A DNA stretch of 64,000 nt, taken from NCBI RefSeq assembly GCF_003097515.1, contig NZ_CP029188.1:310001-374000 (forward strand), given 5' to 3'. The notes under the pieces were generated by a model that worked only from the letters and a program-made list of their open reading frames with translations, was not told the origin of the DNA and searched no databases. Both the position numbers and the translations under genes were made by a program. This DNA is from Streptomyces tirandamycinicus (GTDB lineage Bacteria; Actinomycetota; Actinomycetes; Streptomycetales; Streptomycetaceae). Shown piece by piece: positions 45,786-53,712 of this stretch; within the stretch, counting starts at the first letter, position 1, and each line of letters starts with the position of its first letter.

Positions 45786-47096
45786 CTAGACCGGGCCGGG
45801 CGCGGAGGCCGTCTCCGGCACCGGTTCCTCTCCGCGGGCCCGGGCGAGCGCCTCCGGATGGTGCACGAACAGGGGACGTGCCTGCACGGTGTCGTAGGTG
45901 CGGTGGAAGACGGGGGTCGCGGCGCCGGAGATCGGCGGCACGATCCAGGACCAGTCGGCCCCCACCCGGCGCCCCCGCCCCGTCTCCTGCTCCAGGTGCG
46001 CGAGGAAGCGGCGCGACTCCGTGTGGTGGTCGGTGACCGTCACCCCGGCGCTGTCGAAGGAGTGCAGCACGGCCCGGTTGAGTTCGACCAGCGCCCGGTC
46101 CTTCCAGAGGGTGCGGTCGGTGGAGGTGTCGAGGCCCAGCCGCGCGGCGACGACCGGCAGCAGGTCGTACCGGTCGGTGTCGGCGAGGTTGCGGGCGCCG
46201 ATCTCGGTGCCCATGTACCAGCCGTTGAAGGGCGCCGCCGGATAGCAGATGCCGCCGATCTCCAGGCACATGTTGGAGATGGCGGGAACCGAGTGCCAGC
46301 GCAGCCCGAGGGAGGCGAACCAGTCGTCCTCCGGGTGGCGCAGGAACACCTCGTGCACGGCGTCGTCCGGCAGTTCGAACCAGCGGGGCTTGTCGTCGCT
46401 GCCCTGCAGCACCAGCGGCAGTACGTCGAACGGCGTACCGGGACCGCCCGGCCAGCCGAGGCCCGTCGCGTACGCGGTGAGCCCGGCGTTGCGCGGGTCG
46501 CCGGTGCACCGGCCGCCGTCGTCCGCGTAGCCCGCGTACCGCACCAGCTGCTCGTTCCAGATGCGCGGGCCGGGGCGGCCGGGGGCGTCGGGCGCGAAGA
46601 CCGTGATGACGGGCCGGATCCGCCCGCCGTTGGTCGCCTCGCGCAGATGCGCGGCGGCCTCCGCGGCGACGGTCTCGGCGTCGCGCACGTCGCGGCGGTC
46701 CCGGACCCGCAGGGAGCGCCAGTAGAGGCGGCCGATGCAGCGGTTGCTGTTGCGCCAGGCGACGCGCGCCCCGTGGGCGAGTTCGTCGGTGGTGTGGCGG
46801 TATGTGCCGGTGGCGTCTATCTCGGCGCGCACGGCGGCTATCCGGGCCGCCGGGTCGCCCGCCCCGCGTTCCTCCCGGTGGTACAGCCGCAGGAACTCCT
46901 CTGCCTCCTGCCGCAGTTGCGCAGGGTCGGCCGCCGGTGCGGGCTGCACGGGGGCCGTTCCCCCGGGCCCGGAACGGCTGACCGGGCACTGCCCCGGCGG
47001 AGGCACCGGCTCCGTTCGGACGGGCTGGGCTCCGGCCGGCTGGGGATCAGGCGGGCGGAACTCGCGGACGGCGGCTCTACGAAGGAACTTCCGCAT
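45786..47096 (-). CDS. nos: Nitric oxide synthase, oxygenase domain
   Basis: This 436-residue bacterial NOS makes nitric oxide and citrulline from arginine. The haem-ligating Cys120 is in VAWRNSNRCIGRLYW. The substrate and pterin region is clear in MCLEIGGICYPAAPFNGWYMGTEIG (two overlapping family blocks); TEIGARNL carries the Glu that binds the arginine guanidine. It lacks a reductase domain, as bacterial NOS do, so it must borrow electrons. The ATG at 47096 leaves a 55-residue Pro/Arg-rich extension before the domain; the TTG/GTG alternatives downstream would shorten it. There is no thaxtomin or nitration gene nearby, so it probably serves signalling or stress defence. Confidence 0.95.
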   Translation of the reverse strand: MRKFLRRAAVREFRPPDPQPAGAQPVRTEPVPPPGQCPVSRSGPGGTAPVQPAPAADPAQLRQEAEEFLRLYHREERGAGDPAARIAAVRAEIDATGTYRHTTDELAHGARVAWRNSNRCIGRLYWRSLRVRDRRDVRDAETVAAEAAAHLREATNGGRIRPVITVFAPDAPGRPGPRIWNEQLVRYAGYADDGGRCTGDPRNAGLTAYATGLGWPGGPGTPFDVLPLVLQGSDDKPRWFELPDDAVHEVFLRHPEDDWFASLGLRWHSVPAISNMCLEIGGICYPAAPFNGWYMGTEIGARNLADTDRYDLLPVVAARLGLDTSTDRTLWKDRALVELNRAVLHSFDSAGVTVTDHHTESRRFLAHLEQETGRGRRVGADWSWIVPPISGAATPVFHRTYDTVQARPLFVHHPEALARARGEEPVPETASAPGPV

Positions 47097-47506
47097 GTGC
47101 GCACCCCGGTGTGTGAAGGCGTTGTGGATGCCGCCCGATCTACCCCGAACCGGGCCTGATCCACCCTGTGAATGCCAGATGCACGTGCCCGGCCGGGAGC
47201 CGCCGCCCGGCGCGCGGGGGCCCGCCGCGTACCGGCGTGCGTCCGAACGCGCGCCGGTGCCAGGGCGGACGGGCCGGCTCACCGCCGCACCCGGCACGCC
47301 GGGCGGCCGGCGATCCGCGCAGGCGGGTCGTGCGATGCGGTGCCGGTGGCCGGGCGCGGCACGTACGGTGCGCTGCCGGTGCCGGTGGCGGCGGCGGTGG
47401 CGAGGCCGGCGGTGGTGGCGGGGCGTGGCTCGTACGGTTCGGGGCAGCCGGCCGGTCACACGGGACCGGCCGGGGCGCCGCGGACGGGCCGGCGTCCGGG
47501 GCGCGT
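47097..47506. other. 410-bp gap with terminator and GGTGGC-rich tract
   Basis: This separates two minus-strand genes, FUSC (ending at 47507) and NOS (starting at 47096). It must contain the NOS promoter, which I cannot pinpoint; TGATCCACCCTGTGAATG near 47157 is the least GC-rich part. A run of GGTGGCGG-like units is at 47380-47425. Confidence 0.45.
47448..47473 (-). terminator. Terminator hairpin after the FUSC gene
   Basis: CCGGCCGGTC and GACCGGCCGG form a perfect ten-bp stem with a six-base loop, 34 bases after the stop of the minus-strand FUSC gene. Confidence 0.8.
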
Positions 47507-49021
47507 TCAGACGGCGGTGAGCGGCGCGCGGGGGGAGCTGCGCAGCGGCGTGGCGAGCCCGGAGAGGGCCCGCTCCAGACCGTCCAGGTGCGAGAGCGCG
47601 GCCTCGGCGGCGGGGTGGTGCGGGGCGGCCCCGGGCCCGGCGGGAGCGGGCGCGCGCCCGGGCCCGGAGTCCGGCTCCAGTGCGTGCACGGCGGCCTCGA
47701 CCCGCCAGCAGGCCGCGGCCAGCCTGGCGTCGTGGGAGGCGTACGGGTCCGCCGCGACGGCGGCCAGACCGCGTACCTCCCGGGCGCAGTCGTCCAGCAG
47801 GGCGAGGACCTGCCTGGCCCGGGCCTTGCGTGCGCGCAGCGGGCTGAACGGGTGGACCAGGGGCGCCAGGGACATCCGGACCCGGGCGAGCAGCTGCTCC
47901 AGCTCCGCGGCCCGCGGCGCCGGGTCGGCGGTCTCGTCCCCCGCCAGCCTGCGCATCGCGACCGTGGTGCACTCGTGGACGCAGCGCACCGCCAGCCGGA
48001 TCCAGGCGTTGGTCACCGAGTGGGTCGTGACGGGCAGGACGAACGCCACCGCCAGCGCCGCGCTGAGGGCGCCGACCGCGGTCTCGGCGAGGCGCAGCGC
48101 GAGCAGGGCGGGCCCCAGGGCCCCGAGCAGCCCGTACAGCAGCGAGACCAGCAGCGTCACCGCGAACATCATCCAGCTGTACGAGACCGGGGCGCTGTAG
48201 AAGATCCCGAAGACGCACGCCAGGACCAGGACGGTCGTCGGCAGCAGCGCGCCCTGGACGGGTATGGCGACGACCAGGCCCGCGGCGATGCCGAGGACGG
48301 TGCCGAGAAGCCTGCGGAAGCCCCTGACGAGGGTCTCTCCGCGCGCGCTGGTGTTGACGAAGATCCACCAGGCGGCGCCCACGGCCCAGTACCAGCGCTC
48401 GTCGGAGAGCAGCTGGCCGGTGGCGAGGGCGAACGCCCCGGCGACGCTCACCTGCACGGCCTGCCGGGTGGTCGTCCGGGCCAGTCCCGTTCCCGGCGGC
48501 AGCGCGGGCGCGGCGGGCGGCGTCAGGCGCCGTTCGAAGCACCAGGCGCCGAAGCGGACGGCGGAGGCCGCCAGAACGCCCAGGAGGACGGAGGAGCAGA
48601 GCTCCGGGAGCTGTGCGGGCACCGCGCGCAGGAACTGCGTCACGAAGAAGGTCATGAAGGCGAAGACCCCGAGGGCGTGCCCGCGCGGGCCCCAGCGCCG
48701 CGCGTACACCGCGGCGCCGGCGACGGCCACGAAGGCCGCGTCGCGCGCCCACGGAGCGGCGTGCAGGCCGGTCGCCAGCGCCAGTACGGGCAGGCCCACC
48801 ACGGGCAGCAGGGCGGTGGTGACGGCCTGGTCGCGGACCCTCGGGTCGGTGACCGTGAAGAGGGCCAGGAGCGCTGCGAGCCCGCCCGTCATGACCGCGG
48901 TCAGCGTGTGGCCGGTGAGCGCGCACACGGCCACGGCCGCCCCGATGCCGAGGACGGCCCGAGTGGCGCTGCGCAGCCGCAGCAGCCCTGGGTCCGGAGC
49001 CACGAACACCCTCTTCAGCAC
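47507..49021 (-). CDS. FUSC family membrane protein
   Basis: This 504-residue fusaric-acid-resistance-type protein has two blocks of about four to six transmembrane segments (residues about 20-150 and 190-320) and a C-terminal cytoplasmic helical part. The family sign is WYWAVGAAWWIFVNTSARGETLVRGFRRLLGT (read as two adjacent blocks), followed by alternating hydrophobic helices. Relatives export aromatic acids or act in cell-envelope homeostasis, usually with an AaeA/HlyD partner that is absent here. The GTG at 49021 is preceded by AAAGGGGCGGG; GTG 49009 is an alternative. A structured leader with a U-tract terminator lies 42 bases upstream. Confidence 0.85.
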   Translation of the reverse strand: MLKRVFVAPDPGLLRLRSATRAVLGIGAAVAVCALTGHTLTAVMTGGLAALLALFTVTDPRVRDQAVTTALLPVVGLPVLALATGLHAAPWARDAAFVAVAGAAVYARRWGPRGHALGVFAFMTFFVTQFLRAVPAQLPELCSSVLLGVLAASAVRFGAWCFERRLTPPAAPALPPGTGLARTTTRQAVQVSVAGAFALATGQLLSDERWYWAVGAAWWIFVNTSARGETLVRGFRRLLGTVLGIAAGLVVAIPVQGALLPTTVLVLACVFGIFYSAPVSYSWMMFAVTLLVSLLYGLLGALGPALLALRLAETAVGALSAALAVAFVLPVTTHSVTNAWIRLAVRCVHECTTVAMRRLAGDETADPAPRAAELEQLLARVRMSLAPLVHPFSPLRARKARARQVLALLDDCAREVRGLAAVAADPYASHDARLAAACWRVEAAVHALEPDSGPGRAPAPAGPGAAPHHPAAEAALSHLDGLERALSGLATPLRSSPRAPLTAV

Positions 49022-49062
49022 TGCTGCCCGCCCCTTTCGACGTGTGCCGGCGTCCCGGCATG

Positions 49063-49137
49063 AAAAAGGCGCCGCGGAGTCCGCAGCGCCATCGACAGGT
49101 ATATGAGAGCACCTCATGCCCCACTGGCTCAAGCCAG
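49063..49137 (-). promoter_or_regulatory. Leader with intrinsic terminator before the FUSC gene
   Basis: Read on the minus strand, three elements follow each other. First comes CTGGCTTGAGCCAG (49137-49124), then ATGAGGTGCTCTCAT (49117-49103). Last is a hairpin at 49090-49068, whose ten-bp stem GGCGCTGCGG/CCGCGGCGCC has a three-base loop and one T-G pair, followed at once by TTTTT (49067-49063). The terminator lies 42 bases before the FUSC start, on its coding strand. This is the layout of transcription attenuation, although a short independent RNA ending here is also possible. Confidence 0.6.
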
Positions 49138-49191
49138 GGTCGATCCGGTGAGCCATTGGCCCATCGCTGTGGAGCCGGGCGAGCGGCCCGG

Positions 49192-49229
49192 CGGGCCAAC
49201 GGACCAGTTCCGGGCCAACGGACCGGTTC
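49192..49229. repeat. 19-bp direct repeat, two copies
   Basis: CGGGCCAACGGACCAGTTC at 49192-49210 is followed directly by the same sequence with one change at 49211-49229. It lies in the space between the FUSC leader and the DUF6328 stop. Confidence 0.9.
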
Positions 49230-49245
49230 CGGGGCGCCGGGTCAG

Positions 49246-49311
49246 CCACCGGATCCGCCGCCGACGGCCATCGCATCCGCCACCGTCAGTCACCGGATCC
49301 GCCACCGTCGG
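49246..49311. repeat. 22-bp tandem repeat, three copies
   Basis: Units near CCACCGGATCCGCCACCGTC plus GG begin at 49246, 49268 and 49290, with exact 22-base spacing. The third copy and the TCA stop of the DUF6328 gene overlap, so the C-terminal Gly-Gly-Gly-Ser-Gly-Asp of that protein is repeat-encoded. Confidence 0.85.
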
Positions 49312-49843
49312 CCGGGGGCGCGCCGCGCCCGTGCCCCCTCGCCCGCGTGCCCTCCGTGCCCGCTTCCGTACCGCTCCGGCCCATGAGCGCCGGCAGCAGC
49401 CACCACAGCCCGGTGCAGACGAGCAGCGTCAGCGCGGCGGCGGCGATCCCCGCGGGCGTTCCGTACACGACGTCGACGACGAGCAGCACGGCGGAGGTCA
49501 GGGCCAGCGAGAGCACGGTGAGGCCGATGCCGGCGAGCCGCGACGAGACCGACACGACCTCCCGCTTCGCACCCCGGCGGAACAGCGCGCGGTGGACCGC
49601 GGCAGGCGCGGTGAAGAGGGCCGCGGCGATCACGGCGAGTACCAGTGCGGTCACGTAGGTGCCGCGCTGGAACGGGTCGAGCGTGGGGAAGCGGGCCTGG
49701 AACGCGAGCGTCAGCAGGAAGGCGAAGAGGATCTGCACCCCGGTCTGGACCACCCTCAGCTCCTGGAGCAGTTCGACGAAGTTGCGGTCCGCCCGTTCCA
49801 GCTCCGTCTCGCGCCGCGCTCCTTCCGGAATGTCGTCGGGCAT
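49286..49843 (-). CDS. DUF6328 family membrane protein
   Basis: This 185-residue protein has the conserved N-terminal block ERADRNFVELLQELRVVQTG and about four transmembrane helices (roughly 45-65, 75-95, 115-135 and 140-155). The tail is hydrophilic and Gly/Arg-rich. I recognise this as the actinobacterial DUF6328 family, whose function is unknown. It starts MPDDIPEGARRETE at 49843, where relatives begin, though the GGAG is unusually close to the ATG. It is divergent from an iron-permease-like gene 211 bases away. Confidence 0.82.
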   Translation of the reverse strand: MPDDIPEGARRETELERADRNFVELLQELRVVQTGVQILFAFLLTLAFQARFPTLDPFQRGTYVTALVLAVIAAALFTAPAAVHRALFRRGAKREVVSVSSRLAGIGLTVLSLALTSAVLLVVDVVYGTPAGIAAAALTLLVCTGLWWLLPALMGRSGTEAGTEGTRARGHGRGAPPADGGGSGD

Positions 49844-50054
49844 GCTCCACGGGTACCGCGGCAACGCGGGGACCAACCCGTCGTCGGGCGCGCGCCGGTT
49901 CCGCCTCGGCCGTGCGCCCGGTCGCGGGGGCGGGAGACCCGCGCCCGCCCCGCGTGCCGCGTGCGGACCGCCGGAGCGGGGGGTACCACGGTTCAGAGGC
50001 CGAGCCGAGTGGTGTCGCAGGCGTCCTGAGCGGCCCGGAAGGAGACAGTGACCG

Positions 50055-50423
50055 ATGACCACGAAGCATCCCGCCGACCGAGGCGGGCCCACGCCGGGCA
50101 CCTTCGAGCGGCTGGCGGAGAAGGTCTCGAACCTCACCAGTTCACCGATCTTCTTCGGCTTCTGCCTGCTATTGGTGTTCACCGTCGTCGGGGTGCACTT
50201 CGCCGACGTCTCCCTGAAGTGGAAGATCTTCGCCGGTGAGTGCATGACCGCCGTCACCCTGATGCTCCTGGCGCTGCTGAAGAACTCGGAACTCCGCGGT
50301 GAGCGTGCGATCCAGCGGAAACTGGACGCCATCGCCGCCGCGATCCTCGAAGCCCACCGGGACCAGGGCGGCAAGGCGCACGAGGACCTGAAGGCCGCCA
50401 TCCGGCTGGAGGAGGAGACCTGA
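50055..50423 (+). CDS. Low-affinity iron permease family protein
   Basis: This 122-residue protein carries one FE permease-like domain: FERLAEKVSNLTSSPIFFGF, a first membrane helix (FCLLLVFTVVGVHF), and a second (ECMTAVTLMLLALL) followed by NSELRGERAIQRKLDAIAAAI. These are the marks of the family named after yeast Fet4. Bacterial members are short, with only two to three membrane helices, and their transport activity is unproven. GGAG lies about ten bases before the ATG at 50055; a GTG at 50048 closer to it would be in another frame. Confidence 0.85.
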   Translation: MTTKHPADRGGPTPGTFERLAEKVSNLTSSPIFFGFCLLLVFTVVGVHFADVSLKWKIFAGECMTAVTLMLLALLKNSELRGERAIQRKLDAIAAAILEAHRDQGGKAHEDLKAAIRLEEET

Positions 50424-50525
50424 GCCCACCCGGCGGCACCGCCCCGGGATGAGCGCCCGCCCCGTCGGCTGGGCCATTGGTACAGTCACGAGGAAGAACG
50501 GCGGGCTGCAGGGAGGCCGACGGCC

Positions 50526-51008
50526 ATGGCGGTGGACGAGCTCGACACCCGCATCCTGCGGCTGATGATCGATCAGCCGCGCACCAGCGTGCGGGAGTAC
50601 GCCCGGATCCTCGGCATCGCGCGCGGCACCCTCCAGGCCCGGATCGACCGGCTGGAACGCGACGGCGTGATCACGGGTACCGGCCCGGTGCTGTCTCCCG
50701 CCGCACTCGGTCATCCGGTGCTGGCGTTCGTCCACATCGAGGTCACGCAGGGACATCTCGACGAGGTGGGCGATGCACTGGCCGAGGTGCCGGAGATCGT
50801 CGAGGCGTTCTCCATCACGGGCGGTGGAGACCTGCTGACCAGGGTCGTCGCCCGGAACAATGGTCATCTGGAGGATGTGATCCAGCGTCTGATCAATCTT
50901 CCGGGCGTCGTCCGCACCCGGACGGAGATGGCGCTGCGCGAACGCGTGCCGCACCGGATGCTGCCGCTGGTGGAGTCCGTCGGCCGGGCCACCCGCGCGG
51001 CACGCTGA
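50526..51008 (+). CDS. Lrp/AsnC family transcriptional regulator
   Basis: This 160-residue regulator has an N-terminal helix-turn-helix (DELDTRILRLMIDQPRTSVR, then ILGIARGTLQARIDRLERDG) and a C-terminal RAM/ligand-binding domain (VLAFVHIEVTQGHLDEVGDA and GGGDLLTRVVARNNGHLEDV). Relatives respond to amino acids. GGGAGG about ten bases upstream of the ATG at 50526 fixes the start. It is transcribed alone with a terminator after it. In many streptomycetes such genes lie opposite the gene they control; the neighbour here, pepP, is on the other strand but 460 bases away with a remnant between. Confidence 0.93.
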   Translation: MAVDELDTRILRLMIDQPRTSVREYARILGIARGTLQARIDRLERDGVITGTGPVLSPAALGHPVLAFVHIEVTQGHLDEVGDALAEVPEIVEAFSITGGGDLLTRVVARNNGHLEDVIQRLINLPGVVRTRTEMALRERVPHRMLPLVESVGRATRAAR

Positions 51009-51054
51009 GCGCGGACCGCAGGAGCGGTCGGGGGCCGGCAGCCTGGGAGCACGG

Positions 51055-51097
51055 GCACGGCGCGGCACCCGGTCGGTTCGGGCGAGCCGCGCCGTGC
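51055..51097 (+). terminator. Terminator hairpin after the Lrp gene
   Basis: GCACGGCGCGGC (51055-51066) and GCCGCGCCGTGC (51086-51097) form a perfect 12-bp stem with a 19-base loop, 47 bases past the Lrp stop. Confidence 0.8.
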
Positions 51098-51273
51098 CGC
51101 TGAAGACGCGGATCAAAGCCGTCCACCCGGCCGTGAGGCACCCGCGGCGCGGTGAGACGGGTGTATCCGGCGACAACGAGCACGGCACGGGCGACGGGGA
51201 ACGGTGAGCACGGCACGGGGGCTGCGAGCACGTCCGGGGCCGCCGGCGGCCGGGGGCTCGCCGCGCCCTCGCT

Positions 51274-51390
51274 CTCAGCCAGAACGCTCACCGTCTGCGT
51301 GTAGATCAGGCGGCGGTACCCGAGCTCGGCATAGTTCGACCAGAGTGCCGTCAGATTGCGCTCGGCGAAGTACCTCGGCTTGCTCCACAA
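51274..51390 (-). pseudogene. Fragment of a P-loop kinase-like protein
   Basis: On the minus strand, 39 codons read RNLTALWSNYAELGYRRLIY followed by TQTVSVLAE. This looks strongly like the middle of small AAA/kinase-type ATP-binding proteins (pattern L-A-x-L-W-x-N-Y-x-x-x-G-x-x-R-L-I). There is an in-frame stop a few codons upstream, no Walker A segment, and the sequence downstream turns into low-complexity Pro/Arg. I read it as a relic of a larger gene between lrp and pepP. The rest of 51098-51470 shows nothing else. Confidence 0.5.
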
Positions 51391-51470
51391 CGCACCCCGC
51401 CCTCAGCCGCGCCGCGCCGGACCCTGACGGACCACCGGCGCGGCGCAGCCGGGGAGCGCGTGCGCGAGTC

Positions 51471-52991
51471 CTACCGCGGGCTTCGCTCTCCTGTCGTGCC
51501 CGACACCCGCGCCATCCACTCCTCCACTTCGTGGGAGCCGCGCGGCATCGCGGCGGACAGGTTCTCGCAGCCGTCCTCGGTCACCAGGACGTCGTCCTCG
51601 ATGCGCACCCCGATGCCGCGGAACTCCTCCGGTGCCAGCAGGTCGTCCGCCTTGAAGTACAGGCCCGGCTCGACCGTGAGGACCATGCCGGGCCTCAACT
51701 CGCCGTCCATGTAGTCCTCGCGCAGCAGCAGCTGGCAGTCGTGCACGTCCATGCCCAGGTGGTGGGAGGTCCCGTGGACCATCCAGCGGCGGTGCCAGCC
51801 GCCGTGCTCCGGGTCGAGGGTCTGCTCGAGCGTGACTCCGTCGGGCAGCAGCCCCCACTCGTGCAGGCGGCGTGCGACGACCTCGTTCGCGGCGGCGTGG
51901 ACGTCGCTGAACCTGTTGCCCGGCCGCACCGCCGCCATACCGGCCTGCTGGGCCTCGTGGACCGCGTCGTAGATCTTGCGCTGTACGTCGGTGAAGCGGC
52001 CGTTCACCGGAAGGGTGCGGGTGATGTCGGCGGTGAACAGGGAGTCGACCTCGATACCCGCGTCGATCAGGATCAGGTCGCCGTCCCGGACCTCGCCGGT
52101 GTTCCTCGTCCAGTGGATGGTGTTGGCGTGGTCTCCTGACGCGCAGATCGACTCGTACCCGACGCCGTTGCCCCGGTGCCGGGCGTACAGGCCGAACATC
52201 CCCTCCACCCACCGCTCGCCGCGCTCCTTGCGCACGGCCTCCGGCAGGGTGGCGATGATCGCCTCGAACCCCTCGTGGGTGGCGGCGATCGCCTTGCGCA
52301 TCTCGCCGATCTCCCACTCGTCCTTGACGATCCGCATGCCCGACAGATGGCGGGCCAGTTCCTCGTCGGCCTCCTCCTGCTCCTCGCCGGACAGGGCCGT
52401 GCCCGCCTGGGCGCGGGTGGTGCCGACGAGTTCGGCGAGCTGCGGGTCGGCCGACCGGACCACCCGCAGCCGGGCGGCGGCGTCGTCCTTGGCCAGATCG
52501 TCGGCGAGCGAGTCGATGTGGCGGGCGGTGAGCCCGAGTTGCGACTCGACGTCGGCGACGGCCGGCCGGGAGCCGACCCAGAACTCCCCGTACCGGGAGT
52601 CGGTGTAGAACTCCTCGGTGTCCCGCGGGGCCGGTGGCCGGAAGTACAGCACGGCGTGGTGGCCGCCCTCGGGGCGGGGGTGCAGCACCAGGACGCTGTC
52701 GGGCTCGGCGTGTGCGCCGAGCCCGGACAGGTGGGCGAAGGCGGTGTGCGGACGGAAGGTGTAGTCGGTGTCGTTGCTGCGCACCTTCAGGCCGCCGCCG
52801 GGGATGACGAGCCGCTCGCCGGGAAATCGACGGGACACGGCCGCCCGCCGGCGGGCCGCATGGCCGGCCACCTCGGCACGGGGCGTGGGCGAACGGTCGT
52901 CGGCGGCCCATCCGGAAGCCATGAACTCGCGGAACTCGGTGCTGGTGGGAGTGCCGCGGTGGCCGGCCTTGGGTTGATTCTCGCTCGTCAT
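51471..52991 (-). CDS. pepP: Xaa-Pro aminopeptidase (aminopeptidase P)
   Basis: This 506-residue pita-bread-fold metallopeptidase removes N-terminal residues next to proline. An N-terminal AMP_N domain (RRRAAVSRRFPGERLVIPGG region, YTFRPHTAFAHLSGL) precedes the catalytic domain. The two-metal site is complete: Asp in LIDAGIEVDSLFTADITRT (two aspartates), His in GTSHHLGMDVHD, Glu in LTVEPGLYF and Glu in GVRIEDDVLVT. I chose the ATG at 52991 (MTSENQPKAG); an ATG three codons upstream is possible. S. coelicolor and S. lividans have pepP enzymes of this length. Confidence 0.95.
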   Translation of the reverse strand: MTSENQPKAGHRGTPTSTEFREFMASGWAADDRSPTPRAEVAGHAARRRAAVSRRFPGERLVIPGGGLKVRSNDTDYTFRPHTAFAHLSGLGAHAEPDSVLVLHPRPEGGHHAVLYFRPPAPRDTEEFYTDSRYGEFWVGSRPAVADVESQLGLTARHIDSLADDLAKDDAAARLRVVRSADPQLAELVGTTRAQAGTALSGEEQEEADEELARHLSGMRIVKDEWEIGEMRKAIAATHEGFEAIIATLPEAVRKERGERWVEGMFGLYARHRGNGVGYESICASGDHANTIHWTRNTGEVRDGDLILIDAGIEVDSLFTADITRTLPVNGRFTDVQRKIYDAVHEAQQAGMAAVRPGNRFSDVHAAANEVVARRLHEWGLLPDGVTLEQTLDPEHGGWHRRWMVHGTSHHLGMDVHDCQLLLREDYMDGELRPGMVLTVEPGLYFKADDLLAPEEFRGIGVRIEDDVLVTEDGCENLSAAMPRGSHEVEEWMARVSGTTGERSPR

Positions 52992-53105
52992 GCCGGCCAT
53001 CCTGTCAGACCGACCGACCGTTCGGGCCCCCTGTGCATCGAACTGACGATCACTCAGAACCGTTGGTCCGCAACGGCCGTCGCGCAGGGCGGCGGCACTC
53101 CCGGG

Positions 53106-53615
53106 TCACCGGTCCGCTGCCGGGTCCGCCCCTTCGCGGCAGCGGACCATGAACGACCGCTCGAAGACGATGACGGTCTCCCCCGTCGCCTTCGTGCCCG
53201 TGGTCTCCACCGTGATGATGCCCTGCCCCGGACGTGACCGGGACAGCCGCTTGTCGAGGATCCGGCTCGTGGCGTACAGGGTGTCGCCGACGAAGACGGG
53301 GCTCTTCAGCCGGACCCTGTCCCAGCCCAGGTTGGCCACCGCCCTCGCCGACAGCGCCTGTACGGTCATCCCGCCGACCAGGCACAGCGTGATGCCGCTG
53401 TTCACCAGGACCTTCCCGTACTCGGCGCCGGCGCCGTAGTGCCGGTCGAAGTGGAGCGGGTGCTGGTTCATCGTCAGCAGGGTCAGCCAGGTGTTGTCGG
53501 CCTCGGAGAGGGTGCGGCCCGGCCAGTGCCGGATCACCATGCCGGGCTCGAAGTCCTCGTAGTCCCCGCCGTGTTCCTCGGCGTACTCGTTGTCCTTGAC
53601 GTGGCGCAGGGTCAT
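53106..53615 (-). CDS. MaoC family dehydratase
   Basis: This 169-residue hot-dog-fold enzyme hydrates or dehydrates an enoyl-CoA or mesaconyl-CoA-like substrate. The catalytic region is TMNQHPLHFDRHYG, with the (N/D)-x-H-P-x-H-x-D pattern of MaoC hydratases, followed by FGKVLVNSG-like sequence (here YGKVLVNSG). It begins MTLRHVKDNEYAEEHGGDYE at 53615, 97 bases after the ATP-grasp-like gene and on the same strand. It probably belongs to the same transcript, but the gap means its membership is not certain. In context it could dehydrate the hydroxyacyl-CoA made by the CitE-like lyase (inference). Confidence 0.88.
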   Translation of the reverse strand: MTLRHVKDNEYAEEHGGDYEDFEPGMVIRHWPGRTLSEADNTWLTLLTMNQHPLHFDRHYGAGAEYGKVLVNSGITLCLVGGMTVQALSARAVANLGWDRVRLKSPVFVGDTLYATSRILDKRLSRSRPGQGIITVETTGTKATGETVIVFERSFMVRCREGADPAADR

Positions 53616-53712
53616 GCGGTCTCACTCCGGTGCTGTCGCTGAACGGGGTCGGCGCAAACGGCGCGGTCGCCGCGGTCGCCGGGACGCGGGGGCGGTGCGT
53701 GGGCGGCCGCCG

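Noticed and set aside
45786..47096. Thaxtomin-type pathogenicity locus, because of NOS
   Set aside because: No txt NRPS genes, nitrating P450 or mobility genes are found on either side within the window.
49100..49250. Possible tRNA, because of GGGTCGATCC resembling a T-loop
   Set aside because: No matching acceptor, D or anticodon stems can be drawn around it.
51274..51390. Independent functional small gene
   Set aside because: The start would be a TTG without ribosome site, the P-loop is missing, and sequence after the conserved part is low complexity.
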